This document shows, in pieces, positions 1 to 5,400 of a stretch of 15,594 nucleotides of DNA; positions within the stretch are counted from its first letter, which is position 1, and each line of letters opens with the position of its first letter. Below the pieces are notes generated by a model. The model did not search any database. It saw nothing but the letters and a program-made list of their open reading frames with translations, and was not told the DNA's origin. Source of the DNA: Suilimivivens sp963618065 (lineage in GTDB: Bacteria; Bacillota; Clostridia; Lachnospirales; Lachnospiraceae). A program made the position numbers and the translations under genes. The DNA lies in assembly GCA_963618065.1 (NCBI GenBank), contig CAVERH010000062.1:1-15594 (forward strand), read 5' to 3'.

Positions 1-887
1 TGAAAAGTGTGGATGAGCTTCTGGGGATTACCGGAGAAGAATCCAGTATGGAAATTGAAATTCAGAAAATCTATGGATTTCGAAATCATCCTTTTAAGGT
101 TCTGGATGATGAACGGATGGAAGAACTGGTTGAGAGCGTTAAGATCAATGGCATTTTATCACCGGTTCTGCTTCGCCCGGGAGATCATGGGAAATATGAA
201 ATGATTTCCGGGCATCGAAGAATGCATGCTGCCCAGCTGGCAGGGCTTAGGACAATCCCAGCAATTATACGGGAAATGACAGATGATGAAGCCGTGATCG
301 TTATGGTTGATGCTAATATACAACGGGAGGAATTACTGCCAAGTGAGAAGGCCTATGCGTTGAAAATGAAGATGGATGCTTTGAGACATCAGGGAAGCTG
401 TCGCCACGATGGCGACATGTCGGCATCTGTTGCAGAAAGAAAGACAGCGGCACAGGTTGGAGAAACGAGTGGCATGGCTGCTAGAAGCGTTCAAAGATAC
501 ATTCGTCTCACAGAATTAATCCCAGAGTTACTTGCTTTGGTAGACAACAAGCGTCTCCAATTCACTCTTGGAGTGGAAGCTTCTTACTTGGACAAGACGG
601 TGCAGAAGTGGTTGTATGAGTACATCAGGGATAACGGCGTGGTAAAGCCGGAACAGATATCAGGTCTCAGGAAACGTGTGGAGGAAGGCTCCATTAATCA
701 GATCCAGATGATTTCTGTATTGAATGAGAATCTGAAAGGTCGTCTGCCTTCTAGAAAGGTGACTATTCCAGAGAAGAAACTGAATCAGTTTTTTCCTCCA
801 AACTACAGCAATGCAGATATGGAAAAAGTCATCTTCTCATTATTGAAGAAATGGAAAGAATCGGAGGCGGATGAAGATGAAATTTGA
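1..887 (+). CDS. parB: ParB/Spo0J-family partition protein, 5' end cut by window
   Basis: DNA-binding partition protein, expected to bind centromere-like sites and act with a ParA ATPase encoded upstream, outside the window. The frame is open from base 3, so the true start probably lies before the window; a GTG at 9 is the first possible start but has no visible ribosome binding site. Visible family motifs, numbered from that GTG, are the ParB box SGHRRMHAAQLAG (about residues 68-80), the second box NIQREELLPSEKAYA (about 103-117), and a helix-turn-helix around VGETSGMAARSVQRYIRLTEL-like residues 150-170. The C-terminal third, about residues 220-292, is basic and then acidic and probably holds the dimer domain. 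The gene overlaps the start of repA by 11 bases, so the two are translationally coupled. ParB family membership is clear; which partition system it belongs to is inferred from context. Confidence 0.9.
   Translation, partial: KSVDELLGITGEESSMEIEIQKIYGFRNHPFKVLDDERMEELVESVKINGILSPVLLRPGDHGKYEMISGHRRMHAAQLAGLRTIPAIIREMTDDEAVIVMVDANIQREELLPSEKAYALKMKMDALRHQGSCRHDGDMSASVAERKTAAQVGETSGMAARSVQRYIRLTELIPELLALVDNKRLQFTLGVEASYLDKTVQKWLYEYIRDNGVVKPEQISGLRKRVEEGSINQIQMISVLNENLKGRLPSRKVTIPEKKLNQFFPPNYSNADMEKVIFSLLKKWKESEADEDEI
399..417. repeat. Perfect 7-bp inverted repeat inside parB
   Basis: TGTCGCC and GGCGACA flank a 5-base spacer (acgat). It lies in the stretch coding for the linker before the helix-turn-helix of ParB. 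It could be a partition-protein site within its own gene or an mRNA hairpin, but there is only one copy and it may be chance. Confidence 0.35.
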
Positions 888-2031
888 TTACTACTATGGC
901 AATCAGGCTGAGCAATTCAGTTTCATAAAGATACCGAGAATGTTACTTCTGGATCCGACATTTGCTCCATTATCCATTCAGTCAAAGCTTCTTTACGGAG
1001 TTTTGCTGGACCGGATGGGTCTCTCAATGAGAAATGGCTGGTTTGATGAAGAAAATCGTGTTTATATCATTTATCAGATTTCAGAGATTCAGGATGACCT
1101 GGGATTTTCCAAAAGGAAAGCCATTGATTATCTGACGGAGCTGGAGCTGTTCGGATTGGTAGAAAAGAAACGCAGAGGTCGTGGACTTCCGAGTATTCTC
1201 TACATAAAGAGCTTTATGATGAAGGATGCAGAGAATCTAAGAAGTACCCATAGCGAAACTTCTGAAGAGGATGAGACAGAAAACAGAAGTATCGAAAATG
1301 GAACCTCTGATGGGAATGGCATAGATACAAGAAGTACTGAAAATAGCACATCTGGAGAAGTGAATTCCAAAGCCGGAAGTGCCGAAAATAATACTTCTGA
1401 AGAGGAGACCATACGAGTAAGAAGTGCGAAAAATGGTGCTTCCTGCAAAGATATGGATGCAGGCAGAAGTGCTGAAATCGATACTTCTAGAAGTTCCCAA
1501 ATCGCACTTCAAGAGGTGCAGGAATCGACACTTCTAGAAGTGCAGGGATCGACACCTCTAAAGAGTAATAATAATATAAATAATACTGAGTTTAATAATA
1601 TTATCTCATCTAATCTTATCTTATCAAAGCCTGAAGAGGATGAGATGGGATACGATGGGATGAGTCTGACAGATGCATACAGAGAAATCATTCAGGAAAA
1701 TATTTCCTACAACTGCCTGAAAGAGCGTTATCCCTATGATGGTGAACTATTGGATGGCATCGTGGATCTTATTCTTGAGGCGGTGATGAATCAGAGCGAG
1801 ACCATGATGATTGCCAGTGCCACTTATCCTACAGAACTTGTGAAAAGCCGTTTTCTGAAGCTGAATTCTCAGCATATTCAGTATGTGATGGACTGCTTTA
1901 ACAAGAATACGACAAAGGTGGGAAATATCAAGAAATACCTGATGACGACACTGTTTAATGCACCAAGTACCATCGGTGGTTATTATACAGCCGAGGTGCA
2001 TCACGATATGCCTTATCTGGCCAGAGGATGA
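877..2031 (+). CDS. repA: Replication initiator RepA (RepA_N N-terminus, DUF6017 C-terminus)
   Basis: Initiator of theta-type replication of plasmids and the circular form of ICEs. The N-terminal 110 or so residues carry the RepA_N winged-helix domain (FSFIKIPRMLLLDPTFAPLS, then ISEIQDDLGFSKRKAIDYLTEL). The C-terminal part, about residues 270-384, has the conserved block with PTELVKSRFLKL and NIKKYLMTTLFNAP typical of the DUF6017 type. Between them, about residues 122-230, is a low-complexity linker of repeated RS.EN.TS units encoded by ordered DNA repeats. ATG 877 is preferred to ATG 871: the GGAGG at 863-867 is 9 bases from 877 but only 3 from 871. The start overlaps parB. The family is known to initiate replication from repeats inside the rep coding sequence (pAD1-type RepA_N replicons), which fits this linker. 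Confidence 0.9.
   Translation: MKFDYYYGNQAEQFSFIKIPRMLLLDPTFAPLSIQSKLLYGVLLDRMGLSMRNGWFDEENRVYIIYQISEIQDDLGFSKRKAIDYLTELELFGLVEKKRRGRGLPSILYIKSFMMKDAENLRSTHSETSEEDETENRSIENGTSDGNGIDTRSTENSTSGEVNSKAGSAENNTSEEETIRVRSAKNGASCKDMDAGRSAEIDTSRSSQIALQEVQESTLLEVQGSTPLKSNNNINNTEFNNIISSNLILSKPEEDEMGYDGMSLTDAYREIIQENISYNCLKERYPYDGELLDGIVDLILEAVMNQSETMMIASATYPTELVKSRFLKLNSQHIQYVMDCFNKNTTKVGNIKKYLMTTLFNAPSTIGGYYTAEVHHDMPYLARG
1240..1509 (+). repeat. Six tandem 45-bp units within repA (iteron-like)
   Basis: AGAAGT, or GGAAGT once, occurs at 1240, 1285, 1330, 1375, 1420 and 1465, exactly 45 bases apart. In every unit the inverse hexamer ACTTCT or a 1-2 base variant starts exactly 18 bases later (1258, 1303, 1348, 1393, 1438, 1483). 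Each unit is thus an inverted repeat AGAAGT-N12-ACTTCT followed by a more variable 21-base half. In protein the unit is 15 codons with the core RS.EN.TS. Sequence between the hexamers is degenerate while spacing is invariant. Confidence 0.85.
1483..1565 (+). repeat. Four compact palindromes at 23-24 bp spacing within repA
   Basis: The same hexamers are now fused without a spacer: ACTTCTAGAAGT at 1483-1494 (perfect), acttcaagaggt at 1506, a perfect 14-bp palindrome CACTTCTAGAAGTG at 1529-1542, and acctctaaagag at 1554. Starts are 23, 24 and 24 bases apart, about two helical turns. The first palindrome is shared with the sixth 45-bp unit, so the two arrays interlock. The flanking bases ATCG and TGCAGG also repeat. 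Confidence 0.8.
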
Positions 2032-2044
2032 AGGAGGAAATGCC

Positions 2045-2353
2045 ATGATTATTTTAAAATTTATTGGAAGAATATTGTTGATACCAGTATGGATGATTCT
2101 GGGATTGGCCTGGATTGTTATTCATATCATCGTGGAAATGTTTAGTGTTTTTCATGGATTATGGAAGCTTGTGTTTGGCACAGCAGCCGTATTATCGCTC
2201 TGTTTTGGTATGTGGCAGAACGTCATTGCAGCGATCCTTTTTATAGCAGCAACATTTCTTATATTGCTGGCAGGTTCCTTTGTGGAGGTCCTGGTTTCGC
2301 TAATCATGGAATGTGTGGGAGATAGAATTCTTGGCTACAAAGAGATGGTATAA
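2045..2353 (+). CDS. Small integral membrane protein of ICE replication module
   Basis: Predicted 102-residue membrane protein with about three hydrophobic helices (residues 6-29, 38-55 and 60-82) and a short charged C-terminus. The start at ATG 2045 follows a strong AAGGAGG at 2031-2037, which overlaps the repA stop. The frame is open further upstream to 1958, but that would put 29 extra residues inside repA with no better ribosome site. Its size and position after repA resemble the CD1845-type small membrane proteins of clostridial conjugative transposons; that link is from memory of the family layout and is weak. Function unknown. Confidence 0.7.
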   Translation: MIILKFIGRILLIPVWMILGLAWIVIHIIVEMFSVFHGLWKLVFGTAAVLSLCFGMWQNVIAAILFIAATFLILLAGSFVEVLVSLIMECVGDRILGYKEMV

Positions 2354-2368
2354 ACAGAGGTGATATTT

Positions 2369-2581
2369 ATGCGAGACATTAATCGGATCCGTCCGCTTCT
2401 TGAGCAGATAGAATCCATATGGAAGAAATACCCGGATCTGAGATTGACACAATTATTGAACTGGGTGATTAAAAGTGATAAGGATATTAGCAATCGAGAC
2501 TCTTTTTATGTAGAAGATCATGAGTTGATGAAAGCCTTGAAAAAATTGAATAATATAGAAAATAGAACAGGAGACGAATAA
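2369..2581 (+). CDS. Small conserved ICE/phage-type protein, 70 aa
   Basis: Soluble, mostly helical protein with the pattern RI.PLLEQIESIWKKYPDLRL.QLLNWV followed by DSFYVEDHELMKALKKL. This pattern (a tryptophan helix, PDLRL, then FY.ED) occurs in short proteins of phages and mobile elements and recalls the YihD/DUF1040 fold family; no function is known. ATG 2369 is chosen because AGAGGTGAT at 2356-2364 is well spaced from it; GTG 2360 lies inside that site. It ends one base before the RNA ligase start, so the two are probably co-translated. Confidence 0.7.
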   Translation: MRDINRIRPLLEQIESIWKKYPDLRLTQLLNWVIKSDKDISNRDSFYVEDHELMKALKKLNNIENRTGDE

Positions 2582-2582
2582 A

Positions 2583-3611
2583 ATGGAGAAGAGAAAATTA
2601 GCATCAGTACAATATGTACATCATATAACTCCCATAGAAGGAGCAGACAGAATTGAATGTGTTCACGTTCTTGGCTGGCAGTGTGTTGCAAATAAAGGGC
2701 AGTTTAAGGTAGGAGACCATTGTGTATACATGGAGGTGGACGCATTCCTTCCGATATGTGAACAGTTTGAGTTCTTGAGAAATAGCAGTTATAAAAAGAG
2801 TGAGATTCTGGGAGAAGGTTTTCGCCTGAAGACTCAGAAATTCAGAGGGCAGATTTCACAGGGCCTTGTGCAGCCTCTTAGCATTTTGCCGGAAGGCGAT
2901 TACGAACTTGGAGATGATGTGACAGAACTGCTTGGAATCAGAAAATGGGAAGTAGAGGAGCGCGTTACAAACAGTGGAACTGTGATCGGAGATTTTCCTG
3001 ATGGAATCCCGAAGACGGATGAGCTGAGAGTGCAGTCTTATCCAGAACTGATTGATGAATTCAAGGCAGTAAAAGGATATTATATCAGCACAAAGATGGA
3101 TGGCTGCAGTGTGACCATGTACTGGAAGGACGGACATTTTGGTATTTGCGGCAGGAACTATGAATATGCCGACGATGATAAATGTGCGATGTGGAAATAT
3201 GCTCATGAGCATGGAATCCCAAAAAGAGTTGACGGAGCAGGTCTTCCTGACATAGCAATTCAGGGAGAATTCTGCGGAGCAGGGATACAAAAAAACAGAC
3301 TGAAGTTGACAAAGCCGGAATGGTATGTTTTTACCATGATTGATCTTGTCACACACAGAAGGCTGTCGTTGGAAAATATGAAGGAAATATGTGAAAATCT
3401 GAAGCTTACAATGGTTCCGGTAGAAGAGGTGAAAGATGATTTTGCATATGACAGTGTCGAGGTTTTGCTAGAGAGAGCCAAGGGAAAATATCCTTCCGGA
3501 ATGAACAAAGAAGGTATTGTTATTCGCCCTTTGGAACCAGTATATTCACCGACGATTGAAGGACCACTGTCTGTGAAAGTCCTAAATAACGATTATCTGC
3601 TGAAAGAGTAA
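2583..3611 (+). CDS. ATP-dependent RNA ligase, DRB0094/Rnl5-like
   Basis: A 342-residue nucleotidyltransferase-type ligase that would join 3'-OH and 5'-phosphate RNA ends through an enzyme-AMP intermediate. The active-site motif I is KMDG at residues 171-174, with Lys171 as the expected adenylated residue. IQGEFCG at 226-232 (Glu229), EGIVIRP at 310-316 and SVKVLN at 330-335 (Lys332) fit the later nucleotidyltransferase motifs. The N-terminal 120 or so residues, before the catalytic domain, match the OB-like N-terminal domain seen in the Deinococcus DRB0094 ligase and distinguish it from T4 Rnl1 and Rnl2. All key residues are present, so it should be active. AGGAG at 2569-2573 serves ATG 2583. 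The metallophosphoesterase downstream suggests an end-healing partner. RNA rather than DNA specificity is inferred from the family. Confidence 0.85.
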   Translation: MEKRKLASVQYVHHITPIEGADRIECVHVLGWQCVANKGQFKVGDHCVYMEVDAFLPICEQFEFLRNSSYKKSEILGEGFRLKTQKFRGQISQGLVQPLSILPEGDYELGDDVTELLGIRKWEVEERVTNSGTVIGDFPDGIPKTDELRVQSYPELIDEFKAVKGYYISTKMDGCSVTMYWKDGHFGICGRNYEYADDDKCAMWKYAHEHGIPKRVDGAGLPDIAIQGEFCGAGIQKNRLKLTKPEWYVFTMIDLVTHRRLSLENMKEICENLKLTMVPVEEVKDDFAYDSVEVLLERAKGKYPSGMNKEGIVIRPLEPVYSPTIEGPLSVKVLNNDYLLKE

Positions 3612-3623
3612 TGACTTGTTTTA

Positions 3624-3650
3624 CCGGGATCAGATTCTTTTTGATCCCGG
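3624..3650 (+). terminator. Stable hairpin after RNA ligase, no U-tract
   Basis: A perfect 9-bp stem, CCGGGATCA with TGATCCCGG, closes a 9-base T-rich loop. No T-run follows, so it is a poor intrinsic terminator. It may attenuate transcription, protect the ligase mRNA end, or be processed. Confidence 0.4.
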
Positions 3651-3697
3651 CATAGACTGAATAGTTGTGAAAATATTTGTAAGGAGTAAGAATAAGG

Positions 3698-3856
3698 ATG
3701 GATGAAAATGTATATGTAATCGGTGTAGATATGGAAAATAGATCGCCCGAAGATATTGCCAGGGAAATGGCTCTAAAAATAGCAGATCTGACAAATCAGC
3801 TGATAGAAAAAGAGAAGCTTGAAAAGCAACAAAAGGAAGAAGGGAAGGAAAACTAA
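3698..3856 (+). CDS. Small charged protein of 52 aa upstream of phosphoesterase
   Basis: Short ORF starting MDENVYVIGVDMENRSPEDI and ending in a long charged helix rich in Lys, Glu and Gln (about residues 22-51), likely coiled coil. AAGGAG at 3681-3686 is placed well for ATG 3698. The stop codon abuts the GTG start of the phosphoesterase, so it is probably translationally coupled to it. It may be an accessory or regulatory partner of that enzyme. Its family is not recognised. Confidence 0.6.
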   Translation: MDENVYVIGVDMENRSPEDIAREMALKIADLTNQLIEKEKLEKQQKEEGKEN

Positions 3857-4489
3857 GTGAGATTTTATATTTCGGATCCTCATTTCTACCATGAAAATCT
3901 GAATACAAAGATGGATAATCGTGGCTTTGAATCTGTCGAAGCCATGAATGAGCATATGATCGCACAGTGGAACAAAAAGGTTCGCAAGAATGATGAAGTG
4001 GTCATTCTTGGCGATTTTTCCATTGAAAAAGGTGAAAAGACCAACGAGATTCTTCATAGGCTGAATGGAAAGAAGTACTTGATTATCGGTAATCATGACC
4101 GGTATCTGAAGGATAAGAAGTTTGATCAAAGCCTGTTTCAGTGGATCATGCCCTATATGGAGTTAAATGATAACAAGCGAAAAATTATTTTATCGCATTA
4201 CCCGATCTTTTGCTATGACGGGCAGTACAGAGTGAATGATCAGGGCGAGCCAAAGAGCTACATGCTCTATGGACATGTCCATAATACCTATGATGAGATT
4301 TTGGTTAATCATTTTCAGAATATTACAAGGGCTCAGAAACGGCAGGTTTATCATTCGGAGGAAGAGCGGCCGATTCCATGCAACATGATCAATTGCTTCT
4401 GTATGTTTTCAGATTACACACCGCTGACACTGGATGAATGGATTGCCGTGGATGCGAACCGAAGGGAGAGGATGAGACATGAGCTATGA
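3857..4489 (+). CDS. Calcineurin-like metallophosphoesterase
   Basis: A 210-residue enzyme with the full set of binuclear-metal motifs: D7-x-H9 (SDPHF), GDF at 52-54, GNHD at 78-81, LSHYP with His114, and GHVH at 139-142. The family hydrolyses phosphomono- or diesters using two metal ions such as Mn2+. The short, phage-like architecture has no added domain or signal peptide, so it is cytoplasmic. The GTG start directly follows the TAA of the 52-residue ORF, with GAAGGGAAGGA just upstream as ribosome site. Next to an RNA ligase it may heal RNA ends, for instance by removing a 2',3'-cyclic or terminal phosphate, but the substrate cannot be read from sequence. The C-terminus (after about 155) is less conserved. 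Confidence 0.85.
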   Translation: MRFYISDPHFYHENLNTKMDNRGFESVEAMNEHMIAQWNKKVRKNDEVVILGDFSIEKGEKTNEILHRLNGKKYLIIGNHDRYLKDKKFDQSLFQWIMPYMELNDNKRKIILSHYPIFCYDGQYRVNDQGEPKSYMLYGHVHNTYDEILVNHFQNITRAQKRQVYHSEEERPIPCNMINCFCMFSDYTPLTLDEWIAVDANRRERMRHEL

Positions 4490-4514
4490 TATTACTTTAA
4501 AGAATGGCGATTAA
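4479..4514 (+). pseudogene. Broken start of a further gene (MSYDITLKNGD)
   Basis: ATG 4479 overlaps the end of the phosphoesterase gene and reads 11 residues to a TAA. The MSYDI-type beginning resembles the N-terminus of small phage/ICE proteins, so this may be the stub of a gene lost by deletion. The resemblance is weak, and the following sequence to 4640 carries no continuation that I recognise. Confidence 0.3.
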
Positions 4515-4517
4515 GGC

Positions 4518-4546
4518 TTGAATTGAGTTTGGATAGATGATATCAT
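4518..4546 (+). promoter_or_regulatory. Candidate promoter of the lone XRE gene
   Basis: TTGAAT at 4518-4523 and TATCAT at 4541-4546 are 17 bases apart. A 10-bp palindrome ATGATATCAT (4537-4546) overlaps the -10 and could be an operator for the downstream HTH protein. An alternative pair is TTGAGT 4523 with TAATAT 4546. The 5' leader to 4641 would be about 90 bases and contains small inverted repeats (GGCGCC, CTCG...CGAG). Confidence 0.4.
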
Positions 4547-4640
4547 AATATATTCGCCTGGTGATGAAAGGCGCCAGTGCTATAGATGCTTTATTAATCT
4601 GTCACCGCGTGCTCGCGTAACGAGTACAGAAGGAGAAGCA

Positions 4641-5021
4641 TTGAAATACAGACCAGAATATGACCTGAAGGTCATTGGAGAAAATCTTAGAAGACTTCGC
4701 ATAGAGAAGTCCCTTTCGGTAGATGAGGTAAGAGAGTACCTAAGACTTGGATCGGTCCAGGCCGTCTACAAATACGAGAAAGGAAAAAGCTATCCGCAGG
4801 CAGATACAATGTTTGCTTTGATGGAACTTTACGAAGCAAATCTGAGTGATATTACCTGCAAGCACGAAGATCGTGTTAGCAGCTATAGACAAGAGGGCCT
4901 TGAGCCCTCTTTTGCGTTCTCGTGGCGGAGCATATTTCTAATGGGGGTACATCGTTTGTTCTGCAAGCTGTTGCCCGCTTTTTTATATCATCGATTAGAA
5001 GTATACTACAACGTTTTCTAA
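4641..5021 (+). CDS. XRE-family HTH regulator with aberrant C-terminus
   Basis: Cro/C1-type DNA-binding protein: residues about 10-72 form the HTH (VIGENLRRLRIEKSLSVDEV, then VQAVYKYEKGKSYPQADTMF and ALMELYEANLSDI). The TTG start has GAAGGAG at 4631-4637 with normal spacing; the frame has no ATG upstream. After residue 78 or so the protein stops looking like the family. Codons 84-91 are encoded by a terminator hairpin, and the tail (residues 92-126) ends just before the promoter of the next operon. Relatives are around 90 residues. In the +2 frame a TAG at 4877 lies just before the hairpin, so a one-base indel near the 3' end may have extended the ORF. It is probably still a DNA-binding repressor of local genes. 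Confidence 0.75.
   Translation: MKYRPEYDLKVIGENLRRLRIEKSLSVDEVREYLRLGSVQAVYKYEKGKSYPQADTMFALMELYEANLSDITCKHEDRVSSYRQEGLEPSFAFSWRSIFLMGVHRLFCKLLPAFLYHRLEVYYNVF
4891..4914 (+). terminator. Rho-independent terminator, copy 1
   Basis: AAGAGGGC (4891-4898) pairs with GCCCTCTT (4904-4911) around the loop cttga, followed by a short T-run. It lies inside the annotated XRE frame and is identical except for one loop base to the terminator at 6709. Confidence 0.65.
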
Positions 5022-5023
5022 CA

Positions 5024-5052
5024 TTGACAAAAGCTACATCTATGTTTATAAT
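5024..5052 (+). promoter_or_regulatory. Perfect consensus sigma-A promoter of the hipBA-like operon
   Basis: TTGACA at 5024-5029, 17-base spacer, TATAAT at 5047-5052. Both hexamers match consensus exactly, which predicts very strong transcription unless repressed. It starts 2 bases after the XRE stop codon. Confidence 0.9.
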
Positions 5053-5061
5053 AATAAACAT
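5042..5061. promoter_or_regulatory. Palindromic operator overlapping the -10 box
   Basis: ATGTTTA-N6-TAAACAT is a perfect 7-bp dyad that contains the whole -10 hexamer in its left arm and centre. The likely ligand is the HTH antitoxin just downstream, giving the autorepression usual in HipB-type operons. Confidence 0.7.
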
Positions 5062-5079
5062 TACAAGGCGGTGAATAAA

Positions 5080-5400
5080 ATGAAAAAAGCAGCATATAAT
5101 ATACTTCCAGGAACAGAAGAAATACTGAAAACTATGGGTGAGCAAATCAAGCTTGCCAGACTTAGGAGAAGTCTCTCAGCGGAACTTGTGGCAGAACGCG
5201 CAGGAATCAGCCGCGCTTCTTTGTGGAAGGTTGAAAAGGGAGATCCATCAGTTGCGATGGGAATCTATGCAGCGGTTTTGCATGCCTTAAATAATCTTGA
5301 TAAAGATCTTTTGCTTATTGCACAGGATGATGAACTAGGCAGACAGCTTCAGGATCTTAATTTAATTACGAGAAAACGAGCACCGAGGAGGAAGAATTAA
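5080..5400 (+). CDS. hipB: HipB-like XRE antitoxin
   Basis: A 106-residue HTH protein placed one base ahead of a HipA kinase. Residues about 18-72 form the Cro/C1-type HTH (MGEQIKLARLRRSLSAELVA, then ERAGISRASLWKVEKGDPSV). The very basic C-terminus (ITRKRAPRRKN) could bind DNA or the kinase. In HipBA systems HipB binds HipA, holds it inactive and represses the operon. ATG 5080 is favoured over GTG 5071 because AAGGCGGTG at 5065-5073 spaces correctly to ATG. The stop TAA shares one base with the toxin ATG (TAATG), coupling their translation. The consensus promoter and dyad upstream fit strong but autorepressed expression. HipB assignment comes mainly from the pairing with HipA. Confidence 0.85.
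   Translation: MKKAAYNILPGTEEILKTMGEQIKLARLRRSLSAELVAERAGISRASLWKVEKGDPSVAMGIYAAVLHALNNLDKDLLLIAQDDELGRQLQDLNLITRKRAPRRKN

Larger units (their letters stand above)
1240..1632. other. Putative replication origin (oriV) inside repA
   Basis: The iteron-like array at 1240-1565 is followed directly by an AT-rich tract at about 1566-1632 made of repeated AATAAT, ATTATC and CTTATC-like words, the usual layout of initiator-binding sites next to a DNA unwinding element. RepA_N replicons are known to keep their origin in the central part of rep. No DnaA box was searched for systematically. That this is the working origin is inferred from architecture. Confidence 0.6.

Noticed and set aside
1200..1512. 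Two minus-strand ORFs of 82 and 91 codons across the repA repeats
   Set aside because: They are by-products of the 45-bp periodic sequence; they have no ribosome site, overlap each other, and show low-complexity Ser/Phe/Thr-rich translations.
1240..1565. CRISPR array
   Set aside because: Units are directly adjacent, degenerate and in frame within repA; there is no constant repeat with unique spacers and no cas gene.
1958..2044. Longer start for the small membrane protein
   Set aside because: It would lie inside repA for 74 bases, while AAGGAGG at 2031-2037 points to ATG 2045.
2856..3508. Minus-strand ORFs of 75 to 166 codons opposite the RNA ligase
   Set aside because: No ribosome sites and no recognisable domains; the sense frame has a complete ligase motif set.
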